Made by a program: the position numbers and the translations under genes. Positions 1 through 7,987 of a stretch of 64,000 nt of DNA are shown here, in pieces (the stretch's first letter is position 1; each line of letters starts with the position of its first letter). The stretch is from Bifidobacterium moraviense. GTDB lineage: Bacteria; Actinomycetota; Actinomycetes; Actinomycetales; Bifidobacteriaceae. The notes under the pieces were generated by a model. The model was given only the letters and a program-made list of their open reading frames with translations, made no database searches and was not told the origin of the DNA. Location: NCBI RefSeq assembly GCF_012932365.1, contig NZ_JAAIIH010000004.1:62001-126000 (forward strand), given 5' to 3'.

Positions 1-1357
1 ACTTGCTGAGCACGCCGCTGTCCGCGATCTTCTGCTCGGCGTCGGCCAGGGCCTGATCCACGGTGGCGGTCTCGGTCATGATCGAGGAGTGCGCGTCGCC
101 GAGCAGCGAGGTGACCTTGGAGACCGCGGTGCCGGTGATGACGGGCGTGGACTGCTTGGTGTCGTAGTCGGAGAACGCGGCCTTGCTCAGATCGTCGTTC
201 GGGATGCCCTCCACGGAGAAGAACGCCTCGGTGACCTTGTCGGAGATGTAGGCCGGGTTCACGCCGTTCTTGGCGAGCGCCACGGCGCCCTCCTCGCCGA
301 CGGCGAACTTGGCGAACTCGCGGGCCGCGGCGGCCTTCTGGCCGGTGGCGAAGGCGGAGACCGCCAGACCGGTGGCGCCGGCCACGGTGACGGGCTTGTC
401 CGTCTGCGTGTTGGTGGACTTGTCCGGGTTCTGCGGCACCGGAGCCATGCCCCAGTTGAACTTCTGGGAGTCACCGGACTTCTGCTGGCTCAGCAGCGTG
501 GCCGGGTACCAGGAGCCGGTGGGGAACATGGCCACCTTCTGGGTGCCGAACTGGCCCTGATAGGTCACCTTGGTGGAGGTGATGGTGTTGTAGCTCAGGG
601 TCAGGCCCTCGTCCTGCAGCTTGAGCGCGCGCTCGTAGTAGGGCTTGAAGAAGTCGTACTTGCCGGAGAGCTTGGCGGCCTTCGGGTCCTTCTGCGTCTG
701 GTTGAGGGCGAAGTCCTGCACGAACGCCTGCTTGTTCCACGTGAAGGTGGGGTACACGTCGTCGCCGTAGCCGGCGGCGGGCAGCTTCTGCTTGAGCTCC
801 TCGGCGGTCCTGATGTAGTCGTCCCAAGTCCAGGTGCCGTCCGGGGTGGCCACGCCGGCCTTCTCGAACATGTCCTTGTTGTAGTAGAGCACCCACAGGT
901 CACGGCGGTACGGCAGGCCGTAGTACTTGCCGTCGATCTCGTGCGTGGAGACGTCCAGGTGGGAGGAGTCGAAGGACTTGGCGATGTCGGTCAGGTCCGC
1001 GAGTCCCTTGGCGTCCTTGGCGTAGGTGTAGTAGCTGGTCATCGACTTGAGCGGGAAGACCTCGGGGACCTTCTGGGAGGCCAGATCGGCGGTCATCTGC
1101 TTGTCGTAGGAGTCGGAGCTGTATTCCTTGATGTTCACCTTGACGTTCGGATACTTGGCCATGAACGCGTCGGCGAGGGTCTGGAACTCGATCGAGGAAC
1201 TCAGCGACCAGCCGGCGAAGCTGATCTCGGTCTTCGCGTTCGGGTCGAACGCCTCGGTCTTGCCTCCCGCACCGGCTCCGTTGGAGCCGCAGGCGCCGAG
1301 CATCATCGTTCCGGCGGCAAGGATGGCTACGGCCCCGGTGAGCTTCGTGGATTTCAT
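1..1357 (-). CDS. ABC transporter sugar-binding lipoprotein (partial)
   Basis: Extracellular solute-binding protein of a carbohydrate ABC importer (family 1 type), cut by the window edge so the C-terminus is missing. The first 23 residues form a lipoprotein signal with lipobox LGAC (lipidated Cys23) followed by a Gly/Ala/Asn-rich linker. The visible 452 residues show the usual two-lobe pattern, including FAGWSLSS, ADLASQKVPEVFPL and GTWTWDDY, and a late segment rich in KAAAAREFAKFA typical of sugar binders. The start is ATG with GAAGGAG eight bases upstream. Transport genes are expected beyond the left edge. The ligand cannot be told from sequence; nearby GH2, esterase and LacI genes suggest a plant or host oligosaccharide. 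Confidence 0.88.
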   Translation of the reverse strand, partial: MKSTKLTGAVAILAAGTMMLGACGSNGAGAGGKTEAFDPNAKTEISFAGWSLSSSIEFQTLADAFMAKYPNVKVNIKEYSSDSYDKQMTADLASQKVPEVFPLKSMTSYYTYAKDAKGLADLTDIAKSFDSSHLDVSTHEIDGKYYGLPYRRDLWVLYYNKDMFEKAGVATPDGTWTWDDYIRTAEELKQKLPAAGYGDDVYPTFTWNKQAFVQDFALNQTQKDPKAAKLSGKYDFFKPYYERALKLQDEGLTLSYNTITSTKVTYQGQFGTQKVAMFPTGSWYPATLLSQQKSGDSQKFNWGMAPVPQNPDKSTNTQTDKPVTVAGATGLAVSAFATGQKAAAAREFAKFAVGEEGAVALAKNGVNPAYISDKVTEAFFSVEGIPNDDLSKAAFSDYDTKQSTPVITGTAVSKVTSLLGDAHSSIMTETATVDQALADAEQKIADSGVLSK

Positions 1358-1462
1358 GATTCTCTCCTTCTCGGCGTCAGCGCCGATCGTTGACGAACCC
1401 GTCACATGCCACTGCGCATGTAATCGTTGGCTCTCAAGCTCTGTGCAGTTCTCTTCCGAACT

Positions 1463-1484
1463 GTTGCAATGATTGTATTACAAC
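1463..1484. promoter_or_regulatory. Imperfect inverted repeat over the -10 box
   Basis: GTTGCAAT, six bases, ATTACAAC: an 8-base inverted repeat with one mismatch that covers the -10 box of the solute-binding protein promoter. Its position suggests an operator for repression. The repressor is unknown. Confidence 0.4.
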
Positions 1485-1501
1485 GTCGGAAGTTTTGTCA
1501 A
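1472..1501 (-). promoter_or_regulatory. Promoter of the solute-binding protein gene
   Basis: Read on the minus strand: TTGACA (1496-1501), an 18-base spacer, then TACAAT (1472-1477). It lies about 115 bases upstream of the start codon. The rest of the 439-base gap (1358-1796) holds the operators and terminator listed separately; no gene is seen in it. Confidence 0.6.
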
Positions 1502-1579
1502 CCACAAACTTCCCTTTGTTGCGGCACTGCTTGTTTTTCTTGCATTGGAATCCTTGGAAAACCAACGACTCCGACCCTT

Positions 1580-1591
1580 TACAACGTTGTA
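1580..1591. promoter_or_regulatory. LacI-type operator-like palindrome TACAACGTTGTA
   Basis: A perfect 12-base palindrome centred on CG, the usual symmetry of LacI-family operators, about 80 bases upstream of the promoter. With the site at 1463-1484 it could form a two-operator arrangement. Confidence 0.4.
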
Positions 1592-1732
1592 CGCTACATC
1601 GTTTTCATAGGACACGCGGGGCGGTTGCCCTATGTTTCCAATCAGTCCAGCCTCCGATCGACCCGGCTCCCGATCGACCCCGCCCCGATCGGTCGCCGCC
1701 CGTCCGCCGCCCGGTCTTCGGCACGGAACGAC

Positions 1733-1776
1733 ATGACGTCGGCCGCCCCGCTCGTTCACGGGACGGCCGACGTCAT
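1733..1776 (-). terminator. Stem-loop downstream of the GH2 gene
   Basis: A perfect 12-base inverted repeat (ATGACGTCGGCC at 1733-1744 and its complement at 1765-1776), extended inward by further pairs around CCCG/CGGG. It lies 20 bases past the stop of the GH2 gene. There is no clear T-run, so it is a terminator or an mRNA 3' end stabiliser. Confidence 0.55.
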
Positions 1777-1796
1777 GCATGGGCCTCAGGCGGCGC

Positions 1797-4700
1797 TCAG
1801 CGCACGGTCGCACGCGCCAGCGAGGACGGCGAGGGGACGGCGGAGATCTCCATCGCGGCCGGCGTGAACGCGTCGCCGCCGTCCAGCGCGCCGGTGTCCA
1901 CGCGCAGCACATGCACGCGCTCGTCGTACTGCACGGTCACGTCCTCGATCCAACTCACCAGCGCCGCAACCTCCATCACCACGTCGCCGCGCGGCGACAG
2001 GTACGGCTCGCCGTCCATGAGGTTCTCCCTGCCGTCCACGAGCAGATGGGTGCGCCCCACCTGCGCCTGCACCACGTGTCCGCCGGAGCGCAGCGTCAGC
2101 GTTCCCGCAGCCGGATCCCACGCATACGTGAACCGGTCGCCGCACTGCATGGTCATGCGTTCGAGCACCACCATCACGTTGCCCCACACCGCGCCGTTCT
2201 TGTTCACGGTGGGCACCATGCGCGAATCCGGCTCCTGGCCGTCGATGAGGATCTTGCAGAAGTCCTCGCTCGGCGGCACGTACTTCGCCTTGTCGGCGGC
2301 CTTGTTCGGCGGGAACTCGCGTGTCGGCAGCGGCGCGACGGGCGCATACCGCGCATAGGAGCGCGCCGGCGCCTCGTCGCTCAGCGGCGACAGGTCGGCG
2401 GTCACCGTGCGGATCCGCGCCACGGCCTGCGGCACGCCGTCCATCGACGCCGTGACGCGCACGACGCCCGGCGTCTCGCCGGCGCGCAGGAACACGCGGT
2501 TGAGGCCGCAGTCGGCGAACACATGGCTCGTGTGGATCACGCTGTCGTCCGGCCTGCCGTCGACACGGTCGTCGAACCGCCCCTCGTTGTAGCCGCCGAG
2601 GAACGTCGCCGGGCCCTCCAGCGAGAAGTCGATGCGGTCGCTGGCCAGCGGGCATACGCGCCCCTGATCGTCCACCACCGTCACGTCGATCCAGGCGAGA
2701 TCCTCGCCGTCGGCGCGCAGACCGCCCGGCGCCGCATGCGGCTCAAGCACCAGACGCGTCGGCTTGCCGGCGGTCTCGATGCGGTCGCGGGCGACTTCCC
2801 GGCCGTCGTAGCCGTACGCCACGGCCTCCACGGCGCCGGAGCGGGTCACGTCCACGTGCTCGAACGCGAAGACGAACGTATCGGTGGGGCTGTCGCACTC
2901 CCCCACCTTCTCGCCGTTGACGAGCAGCTCGACGCGGGCCACCGGGTAGCTGGCGATCGCATACACGGTCTTGTCGGTGGGGTCGCGATAGCCGAATTCG
3001 CCGGCGCCTTCCCAGAACCTGCCGTTGAACCGCTTCTTCTCGTAGCGGTAGACCGGCCCTTCGTGCGCCGTGTTCGCCGGCTCGTAGTTCCAGTGCCCCA
3101 CGATCTTCACCGCCGGCGCCTCGCTCTGCATGACGCGGAACACGTCGAAGTTCTGCTTGCGCACGCGGTCGGGGCGCACGCGTCCGGACATGCGCGCGTT
3201 CTCCGAATACGACTGGCGTCCGTGCTGCGCCGAATCCGTCCAGCACAGCGCCGCCGCGGCGGCGTACAGGTCGCGATGCGAGCCGCCGCCGAGACGGTCG
3301 TTGAAGAACTCGGCGTAGCCGTGCGCGTCCGCGAGCGCCAGGCCTTCGGCGGTCAGGTCGTAGAAGTCGACGCCCGGGCCCTTGCGTCCGCCCACGCCGA
3401 TCCACTTGTTGCGGTAGTCGTAGTCGGGGCCGGTGTAGTCGTCCCAGATGCGTCCCGGCGCCTCCTCGCGGGCGTATTCGGTTTCGGTGACGGGTCCGTG
3501 CTCGGCGATGAAGCGCGCCGCATGACGGTTGAGCATCGTGCCCACGTATTCGGATTCGGCGACGGTCTCCTCGGTGTTGAGCGTGCGGCATCCCATGAAC
3601 CGGCCGCCGCGGGGGTCGAGCAGGCGCTTGAGCTGGAGCATCTCGTGCATGTGGTTGGCGTGCAGCGAGTTGTTGCCGGCCTCCCAGAACACGATGCTCG
3701 GGTTGTTGCGGAACGCGATGATGACGTCGCGCATGAGCTCGACGCGCTGGTCCCACTGGCGTCCGAACGTCTCCTTCTCCTTGTCGCCTGCGGGCTGCGT
3801 GCATACCACGCCGTGCGCGTCGTAGGCGGCGACGTCCGCCGGACTGGCGGCCACGTGCATCCAGCGCACGTGGTTGGCGTTGGAGGCGCGGATCAGCGCG
3901 GCGTCCTCGTCCTTCATCCATGCGGCGGCGATGCCGGTGGCGGACCATTCGTTGGTGGCGCGCTGCGCGTAGCCGCGCAGCCACACCGGCACGTCGTTGA
4001 TGGTGACGCCCTTGGCGTTGTCGTAGCCGATCTTGCGGAATCCGGTTTCGATGACGGTCTCGTCCGCGTCCTCGCCGCTGACCTCCAGCGTCACGGTGAC
4101 GCGGTACAGGTACGGGTCGTCGAGCGACCACAGGCGCAGCGGCACGGCTTCGCTCTGCGCCTGCATGACCGACACGGCGCGCGAATCGGTGACGGTGGGC
4201 CTGACGGCGTCCTCGTCGTCGACGGCGACGTAGCGCTGCTCCTGCTCGTTCCATGCGTAGGCGTCGTCGGGCGTGATGGACGGCGGCTGGTCGAGCGTGC
4301 CGACCGCGGCGATGGTCTGCGGCGCGGAGGCGAACGAGGCGACCTCGACGCCGTCCAGCGTGCGGATAACCACCTTGAGCCGCGCTTCGACGGCGTCGTC
4401 ACGCTCGTTGCGCACTTCGGATTCCACGGTGATCCTGGCCTTCGGCGCGGCGGGATCGCTCAGATCGAAGTCCGACGCGGTGACGTACGTGCCCTTGGTG
4501 CGCAGGTTGGAGTACAGCGGCAGGGTGAGGTAGGCGTAGGGCTTGAAGTGCACCTTGACCGGACGCGTGATGCCGCCGAGCGTGGGGTTGAAGTCGTTGG
4601 TGTTCCAGAAGAACGGGGTGCCTTCCGGGTGGCCTGCGGGCACGTCGCCTTCGCCGCGCGCGATGTAGGAGCCGGGTTCGACGCCGTCCCTGTTGGGGGT

Positions 4701-5180
4701 TTCCGCGCCGTAGAAGGGCAGGTTGCGCGAGCTGGTGTTGTCGGTGACGACGGTGATCTGGTTCGGGCGCTCGTCGTCGATGAGCGACGTGACGTCGATG
4801 CCGAACGGCGCGACGCCGTTCTCCACGTAGCCGGCGAGCGTGCCGTTGACGTAGAGGTAGCAGGTCTGGCGGATGCCTTCGAATTCGAGGATCACCTTCT
4901 GCCCGCGGTGCTCGGGCGGGACGGTGAGCCGGTTGCGGTAGAAGGCGGCGCAGCGCTTCTGCCGGCTGCCGCCGTCGAGGATGCGGTCGCGGAAGATGTC
5001 GACGTCGTTGAAGGTGTGGGGCAGCGCGACGGACTGCCACGAGGCGTCGTCGTAGGCGGGGTCGAAGACGTCCCGGCCGTCGGCGTCGCGCCACCGGGCG
5101 AGCGCCTCGCGGATCGGGAAGGCGTCGGCGCATTGGAACTTCCATCCGTGGTGGAAATAAAGGGTGGCTGCTTGGCTCAT
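1797..5180 (-). CDS. Glycoside hydrolase family 2 protein with C-terminal stalk-like domain
   Basis: A cytoplasmic (no signal peptide) 1127-residue GH2 enzyme of the beta-galactosidase/glucuronidase type. Order: jelly-roll sugar-binding domain (about 1-215, with VNGTLAGYVENGVAPFGIDV), Ig-like domain (about 216-385), TIM barrel (about 386-700), more beta domains, and at about 977-1095 a module resembling copper-amine-oxidase-N stalk domains (ILIDGQ, RMVPT, LLVDG). The barrel has FRNNPSIVFWEAGNN where GH2 enzymes usually end GNE, so the usual acid/base glutamate is asparagine (residue 504). The nucleophile region would be TETEYAREEAP (565-575). Substrate is unknown. It has its own promoter with a LacI-type operator shared with the nearby lacI gene. 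Confidence 0.82.
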   Translation of the reverse strand: MSQAATLYFHHGWKFQCADAFPIREALARWRDADGRDVFDPAYDDASWQSVALPHTFNDVDIFRDRILDGGSRQKRCAAFYRNRLTVPPEHRGQKVILEFEGIRQTCYLYVNGTLAGYVENGVAPFGIDVTSLIDDERPNQITVVTDNTSSRNLPFYGAETPNRDGVEPGSYIARGEGDVPAGHPEGTPFFWNTNDFNPTLGGITRPVKVHFKPYAYLTLPLYSNLRTKGTYVTASDFDLSDPAAPKARITVESEVRNERDDAVEARLKVVIRTLDGVEVASFASAPQTIAAVGTLDQPPSITPDDAYAWNEQEQRYVAVDDEDAVRPTVTDSRAVSVMQAQSEAVPLRLWSLDDPYLYRVTVTLEVSGEDADETVIETGFRKIGYDNAKGVTINDVPVWLRGYAQRATNEWSATGIAAAWMKDEDAALIRASNANHVRWMHVAASPADVAAYDAHGVVCTQPAGDKEKETFGRQWDQRVELMRDVIIAFRNNPSIVFWEAGNNSLHANHMHEMLQLKRLLDPRGGRFMGCRTLNTEETVAESEYVGTMLNRHAARFIAEHGPVTETEYAREEAPGRIWDDYTGPDYDYRNKWIGVGGRKGPGVDFYDLTAEGLALADAHGYAEFFNDRLGGGSHRDLYAAAAALCWTDSAQHGRQSYSENARMSGRVRPDRVRKQNFDVFRVMQSEAPAVKIVGHWNYEPANTAHEGPVYRYEKKRFNGRFWEGAGEFGYRDPTDKTVYAIASYPVARVELLVNGEKVGECDSPTDTFVFAFEHVDVTRSGAVEAVAYGYDGREVARDRIETAGKPTRLVLEPHAAPGGLRADGEDLAWIDVTVVDDQGRVCPLASDRIDFSLEGPATFLGGYNEGRFDDRVDGRPDDSVIHTSHVFADCGLNRVFLRAGETPGVVRVTASMDGVPQAVARIRTVTADLSPLSDEAPARSYARYAPVAPLPTREFPPNKAADKAKYVPPSEDFCKILIDGQEPDSRMVPTVNKNGAVWGNVMVVLERMTMQCGDRFTYAWDPAAGTLTLRSGGHVVQAQVGRTHLLVDGRENLMDGEPYLSPRGDVVMEVAALVSWIEDVTVQYDERVHVLRVDTGALDGGDAFTPAAMEISAVPSPSSLARATVR

Positions 5181-5256
5181 TGGGGGTCATCTCGCTTCGT
5201 TGCCTGACATGGTCCCGGTTCATCGCGCGCATCGTGCTTCGTTGACACTTCGTGAA

Positions 5257-5301
5257 GTAACCGTTTACCTGCACTATAGCCAAGGTTTTTATGCATGTCA
5301 A
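5257..5301 (-). promoter_or_regulatory. GH2 promoter with overlapping LacI-type operator
   Basis: Minus-strand promoter TTGACA (5296-5301), 17-base spacer, TATAGT (5273-5278). Directly downstream, over the expected transcription start, is GTAAACGGTTAC (5257-5268), palindromic at 10 of 12 positions. The same GTAA-N4-TTAC core sits at the same place in the lacI promoter at 7402-7413. Confidence 0.72.
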
Positions 5302-5431
5302 ACACGTGAGCATTACCGTCGTTGTATGTTGATCGCAGCGTCGGCGCATGCCCGTTGCATATGTGTTGCACGCGCCCCGACGGCAACGCGTCACCGGGCG
5401 CGGCACGTCCGCGCCGCGCCACGGGAGGCGG

Positions 5432-6262
5432 TCACAGATAGCGCGCCAGGAATCCGATGTACAGCGTGACGGCCCGCTCGTTCTGGAACACGTCGTCGTG
5501 CCCGTGCCCGCCGGTGGGCGGATACCAGCTCACCACGGCGCCGCCGGCCGCGCGCAGCGCGCGTTCCATCGTCGGCGTCATGTCCCAGTTGACCACCGGA
5601 TCGTCCTGCGCATGCGCCAGCAGCATCGGCACCGGAGCCGACCGCTCCCCCACGTGCGCCACGGGGCTCGCCTCGAGCGCCGACTCACGCGTGTATCCGC
5701 GCCCCAGGAAGCGTTCGATGAAGTCGCCGTTCGCGTTGGCGCTCGGCGGCACCAGCCACGCGCTCACGTCGCTGATGCCGTAGCTGGAGAGCACCGCCCG
5801 CACGTCGCTCGACGCCTCCGGCGAGCCCATGGCGCGGTCCTCGTATCGTTCGTCGCCGTTGGTGACGCCCAGGAACTGCGCCAGATGCGCGCCGGACGAC
5901 GACCCGTACGCGGCGATGCGCGCCGGATCCACGCCGTACTCGCCGGCGTGCGCGCGCAGATGGCGGATCGCGGCCTTGCAGTCGAGGATCTGCGCCGGCC
6001 AGAGCGCCTCGTCCGTGAGCCGGTAGTTGACGAACGCGAGCGCGTAGCCGGCCGCCAGCATCGCCGGGAAGATCGGGCGTCCCTCCACCTCGATCGGCTC
6101 GCCGGCAGGGAAGTTGCCGTGCTCCCAGCCGCCGCCGTGCACGTAGACGACCAGCGGCCAGCCGTGCGCGGGCGCCTCGCCGTCCGGCGTGACGACGTAC
6201 AGCAGCTGGGAGTCGAGGTCCGAGCCCTCGACGTAATGGACTTGTGGATGCGTGACGGGCAT
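5432..6262 (-). CDS. Alpha/beta-hydrolase esterase (acetyl-esterase type)
   Basis: A 276-residue cytoplasmic esterase of the BD-FAE/Aes-like alpha/beta-hydrolase group. Visible features are the oxyanion motif HGGGW, the nucleophile elbow YGSSSGAH (middle Ser of GSSSG), the acid AQDDPVV and the C-terminal GGHGHDD histidine. The start at ATG (MPVTHP) lies eight bases after the lacI stop codon, so the two genes are probably one transcript. Encoded beside a GH2 enzyme and a sugar-binding protein, it may remove acetyl or feruloyl groups from oligosaccharides. That substrate is inferred from context only. Confidence 0.8.
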   Translation of the reverse strand: MPVTHPQVHYVEGSDLDSQLLYVVTPDGEAPAHGWPLVVYVHGGGWEHGNFPAGEPIEVEGRPIFPAMLAAGYALAFVNYRLTDEALWPAQILDCKAAIRHLRAHAGEYGVDPARIAAYGSSSGAHLAQFLGVTNGDERYEDRAMGSPEASSDVRAVLSSYGISDVSAWLVPPSANANGDFIERFLGRGYTRESALEASPVAHVGERSAPVPMLLAHAQDDPVVNWDMTPTMERALRAAGGAVVSWYPPTGGHGHDDVFQNERAVTLYIGFLARYL

Positions 6263-6270
6263 GATGCAGC

Positions 6271-7317
6271 TCACTTTCTGGTCGAGTCGCGCTCCACCAG
6301 GCGTGGATGCAGCGCGATGGTGGCGTACGGCGAATCGTCGCCGTTGATGCGCGCCAGCAGACGCGTGACGCACATCTTGGCATAGTCCTTCCACATCGGG
6401 TCCACGGTGGTGAGCGACGGCGAGGAGAACCGGCTTTCCGCGATGTTGTCGAAGCCGATCACCTGCACGTCCTCGGGCACCTTCACGCCGCGCAGCTGCA
6501 GCTCGTAGAGCGCGCCCAGCGCCGACGAATCGTTGTAGCACACGATCGCGTCCGGCTTCGTCCCGGCCCGCAGCATGTCCTCCACGGCGGACGCGCCGCC
6601 GCCCAGCGTCCAGCGCCGTCCGTCCGGCACCAGATCCCAGTCGATCGGCACGTCGTTGTCGCGCAGCGCGTCGAAGTATCCCTCGAGGCGGTCGATGACC
6701 GCGGCGCCGCGCACGGCGTCCTTCTTGTGGTACGTCTCGCGCGTGATCCCCTCCGGAGCGCACAGCGCGGCGATGCGGCGGGCGCCGCGGTCGAGCAGGT
6801 GCTGCGTGGTCTCCTTGAGCGCGCCGCGGTTGTCGAGCGTGATGAGGTCGGCCTTGCCGAACGCGGTGTAGTTGCCGCACTGCACGATCGGATAATCGCC
6901 CTCCAGCACCTCGCCCTCGTTGTTCAGCGGATGGCTGGCGTACACGATCCACCCGTCGGCGTTGGAGTACGGCGCCTCGCGGATCAGCTCCTCCACGCCG
7001 CCCTCGAGCTGGTTGTACGTGCTGATGGTCACGGTGAAGCCATGTGCGGTGGCCTCCTCGATCACGCCCTCGAGCAGCTGCGTGTAGAACGGGCTGTCGA
7101 AGCCGCCGATGGCCAGACCGATGGTCTGGTGGCGGCGGGTCTTGAGGTACCGCGCGGCGGTGTCGATGCGGTAGCCGAGCTTGGCCACGGCGTCGTCCAC
7201 CTTCTTCTGCGTCTTCGGCAGCACGTTGCCCACGCCGTTGATCGCGTTCGACACGGTCTTGATGGACACGCCCGCTTCCTTGGCCACATCGGCCATCGTG
7301 ACTCGTCTTCCCGCCAT
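6271..7317 (-). CDS. LacI-family transcriptional repressor
   Basis: A 348-residue regulator. The N-terminal helix-turn-helix is VTMADVAKEAGVSIKTVSNA, followed by the hinge-helix region and a periplasmic-binding-protein-like effector domain (TIGLAIGGFDSPFYTQLLEG; VIGFDNIAESRFSSPSLTTV). The start MAGRRV was chosen because GAGGAG lies seven bases upstream and because the alternative upstream ATG at 7419 lies inside the promoter. The gene is first in a pair with the esterase. Its promoter and the GH2 promoter share one operator, so it likely represses both itself and the GH2 gene, with a sugar as inducer. Confidence 0.9.
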   Translation of the reverse strand: MAGRRVTMADVAKEAGVSIKTVSNAINGVGNVLPKTQKKVDDAVAKLGYRIDTAARYLKTRRHQTIGLAIGGFDSPFYTQLLEGVIEEATAHGFTVTISTYNQLEGGVEELIREAPYSNADGWIVYASHPLNNEGEVLEGDYPIVQCGNYTAFGKADLITLDNRGALKETTQHLLDRGARRIAALCAPEGITRETYHKKDAVRGAAVIDRLEGYFDALRDNDVPIDWDLVPDGRRWTLGGGASAVEDMLRAGTKPDAIVCYNDSSALGALYELQLRGVKVPEDVQVIGFDNIAESRFSSPSLTTVDPMWKDYAKMCVTRLLARINGDDSPYATIALHPRLVERDSTRK

Positions 7318-7401
7318 GCCCACGCTCCTCGTCGTGCTCGTCTGTGTTCGCCCGCGCGTCGCCACGGACCGTCCGGCCGCGCCGCCGGACTCGAATGCTA
7401 A

Positions 7402-7447
7402 GTAAATGATTACCCACACTATATAGAGGGGATCCGATGTTTGTCAA
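7402..7447 (-). promoter_or_regulatory. lacI promoter with autoregulatory operator
   Basis: Minus-strand TTGACA (7442-7447), 18-base spacer, TATAGT (7418-7423), then the operator core GTAATCATTTAC (7402-7413). Same layout as the GH2 promoter. Confidence 0.68.
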
Positions 7448-7588
7448 CGCATCGTCCGCACTGCGCGCATTACCCGCGCCGCGCATCACAGGACCGTCGC
7501 ATGCGCACGCTCCCGACGCACGCGCTTCCCACGCGCACACTCCCATCACGCACGCTCCCGTCACACACTCTCCCGCACACGGGCCGTA

Positions 7589-7732
7589 CGTCACGCGGAC
7601 CGCGCGTCACGCGGGCCGCGCATCGCGGAATCGCTGCAATATCGCCGTTTTCCGAAGGTACGGCCCAGGTGACGCACGGTCCGCGTGACGCAATACCCGG
7701 TCCGCGTGACGCAACGTACGGCCCGCGTGACG
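7589..7732. repeat. Cluster of six copies of a 14-base motif, inverted and direct
   Basis: The motif CGGTCCGCGTGACG or a close variant occurs on the plus strand at 7661, 7677, 7698 and 7719, and on the minus strand at 7589-7602 and 7605-7618. The last three plus copies are exactly 21 bases apart, two helical turns. The cluster lies in the 670-base gap (7318-7987) between lacI and the divergent oxidoreductase gene. The part at 7490-7580 has another degenerate repeat built on CACGCACGCTCCC. No gene is seen in the gap. Confidence 0.75.
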
Positions 7733-7797
7733 TCCGACGACCCATGCACCCGCCGCCGTCTCGCAACGACTGTCTTGCCGCAATGGAAAAGTAGGCC

Positions 7798-7811
7798 ATG
7801 CAACGTTGCAT
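7798..7811. promoter_or_regulatory. Perfect palindrome ATGCAACGTTGCAT, operator-like
   Basis: A 14-base perfect palindrome with a central CG, typical of LacI-family operators, 177 bases upstream of the oxidoreductase gene. TTGCCG (7775-7780) upstream is a possible -35 box. Confidence 0.45.
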
Positions 7812-7987
7812 CACCGGCGTCGCGCCGCAGCGACACGGAGACACGGAGACACGGATGAGACGCGTTGCGCGGGATTCCGCGGAACGGCATCGACGCCGAA
7901 CCGCACGGGCATCCCGGGCAACACAGACGTCCCGACGCAACACAGACGGACCGGACGATCCAGTCGTCCCCAGGCAAGGAGGCTTCC

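Noticed and set aside
1779..5207. Open reading frame of over 1100 codons on the plus strand
   Set aside because: It is antisense to the GH2 gene, whose protein has clear domains. High GC content makes long antisense frames common; the translated sequence is Arg/Val/His-rich and matches no family.
7318..7419. Upstream ATG start for the lacI gene
   Set aside because: It would lie within the TATAGT promoter and before the operator, and the added residues (MWVIIYLAFESGG) do not belong to the family. The ATG at 7317 has GAGGAG before it.
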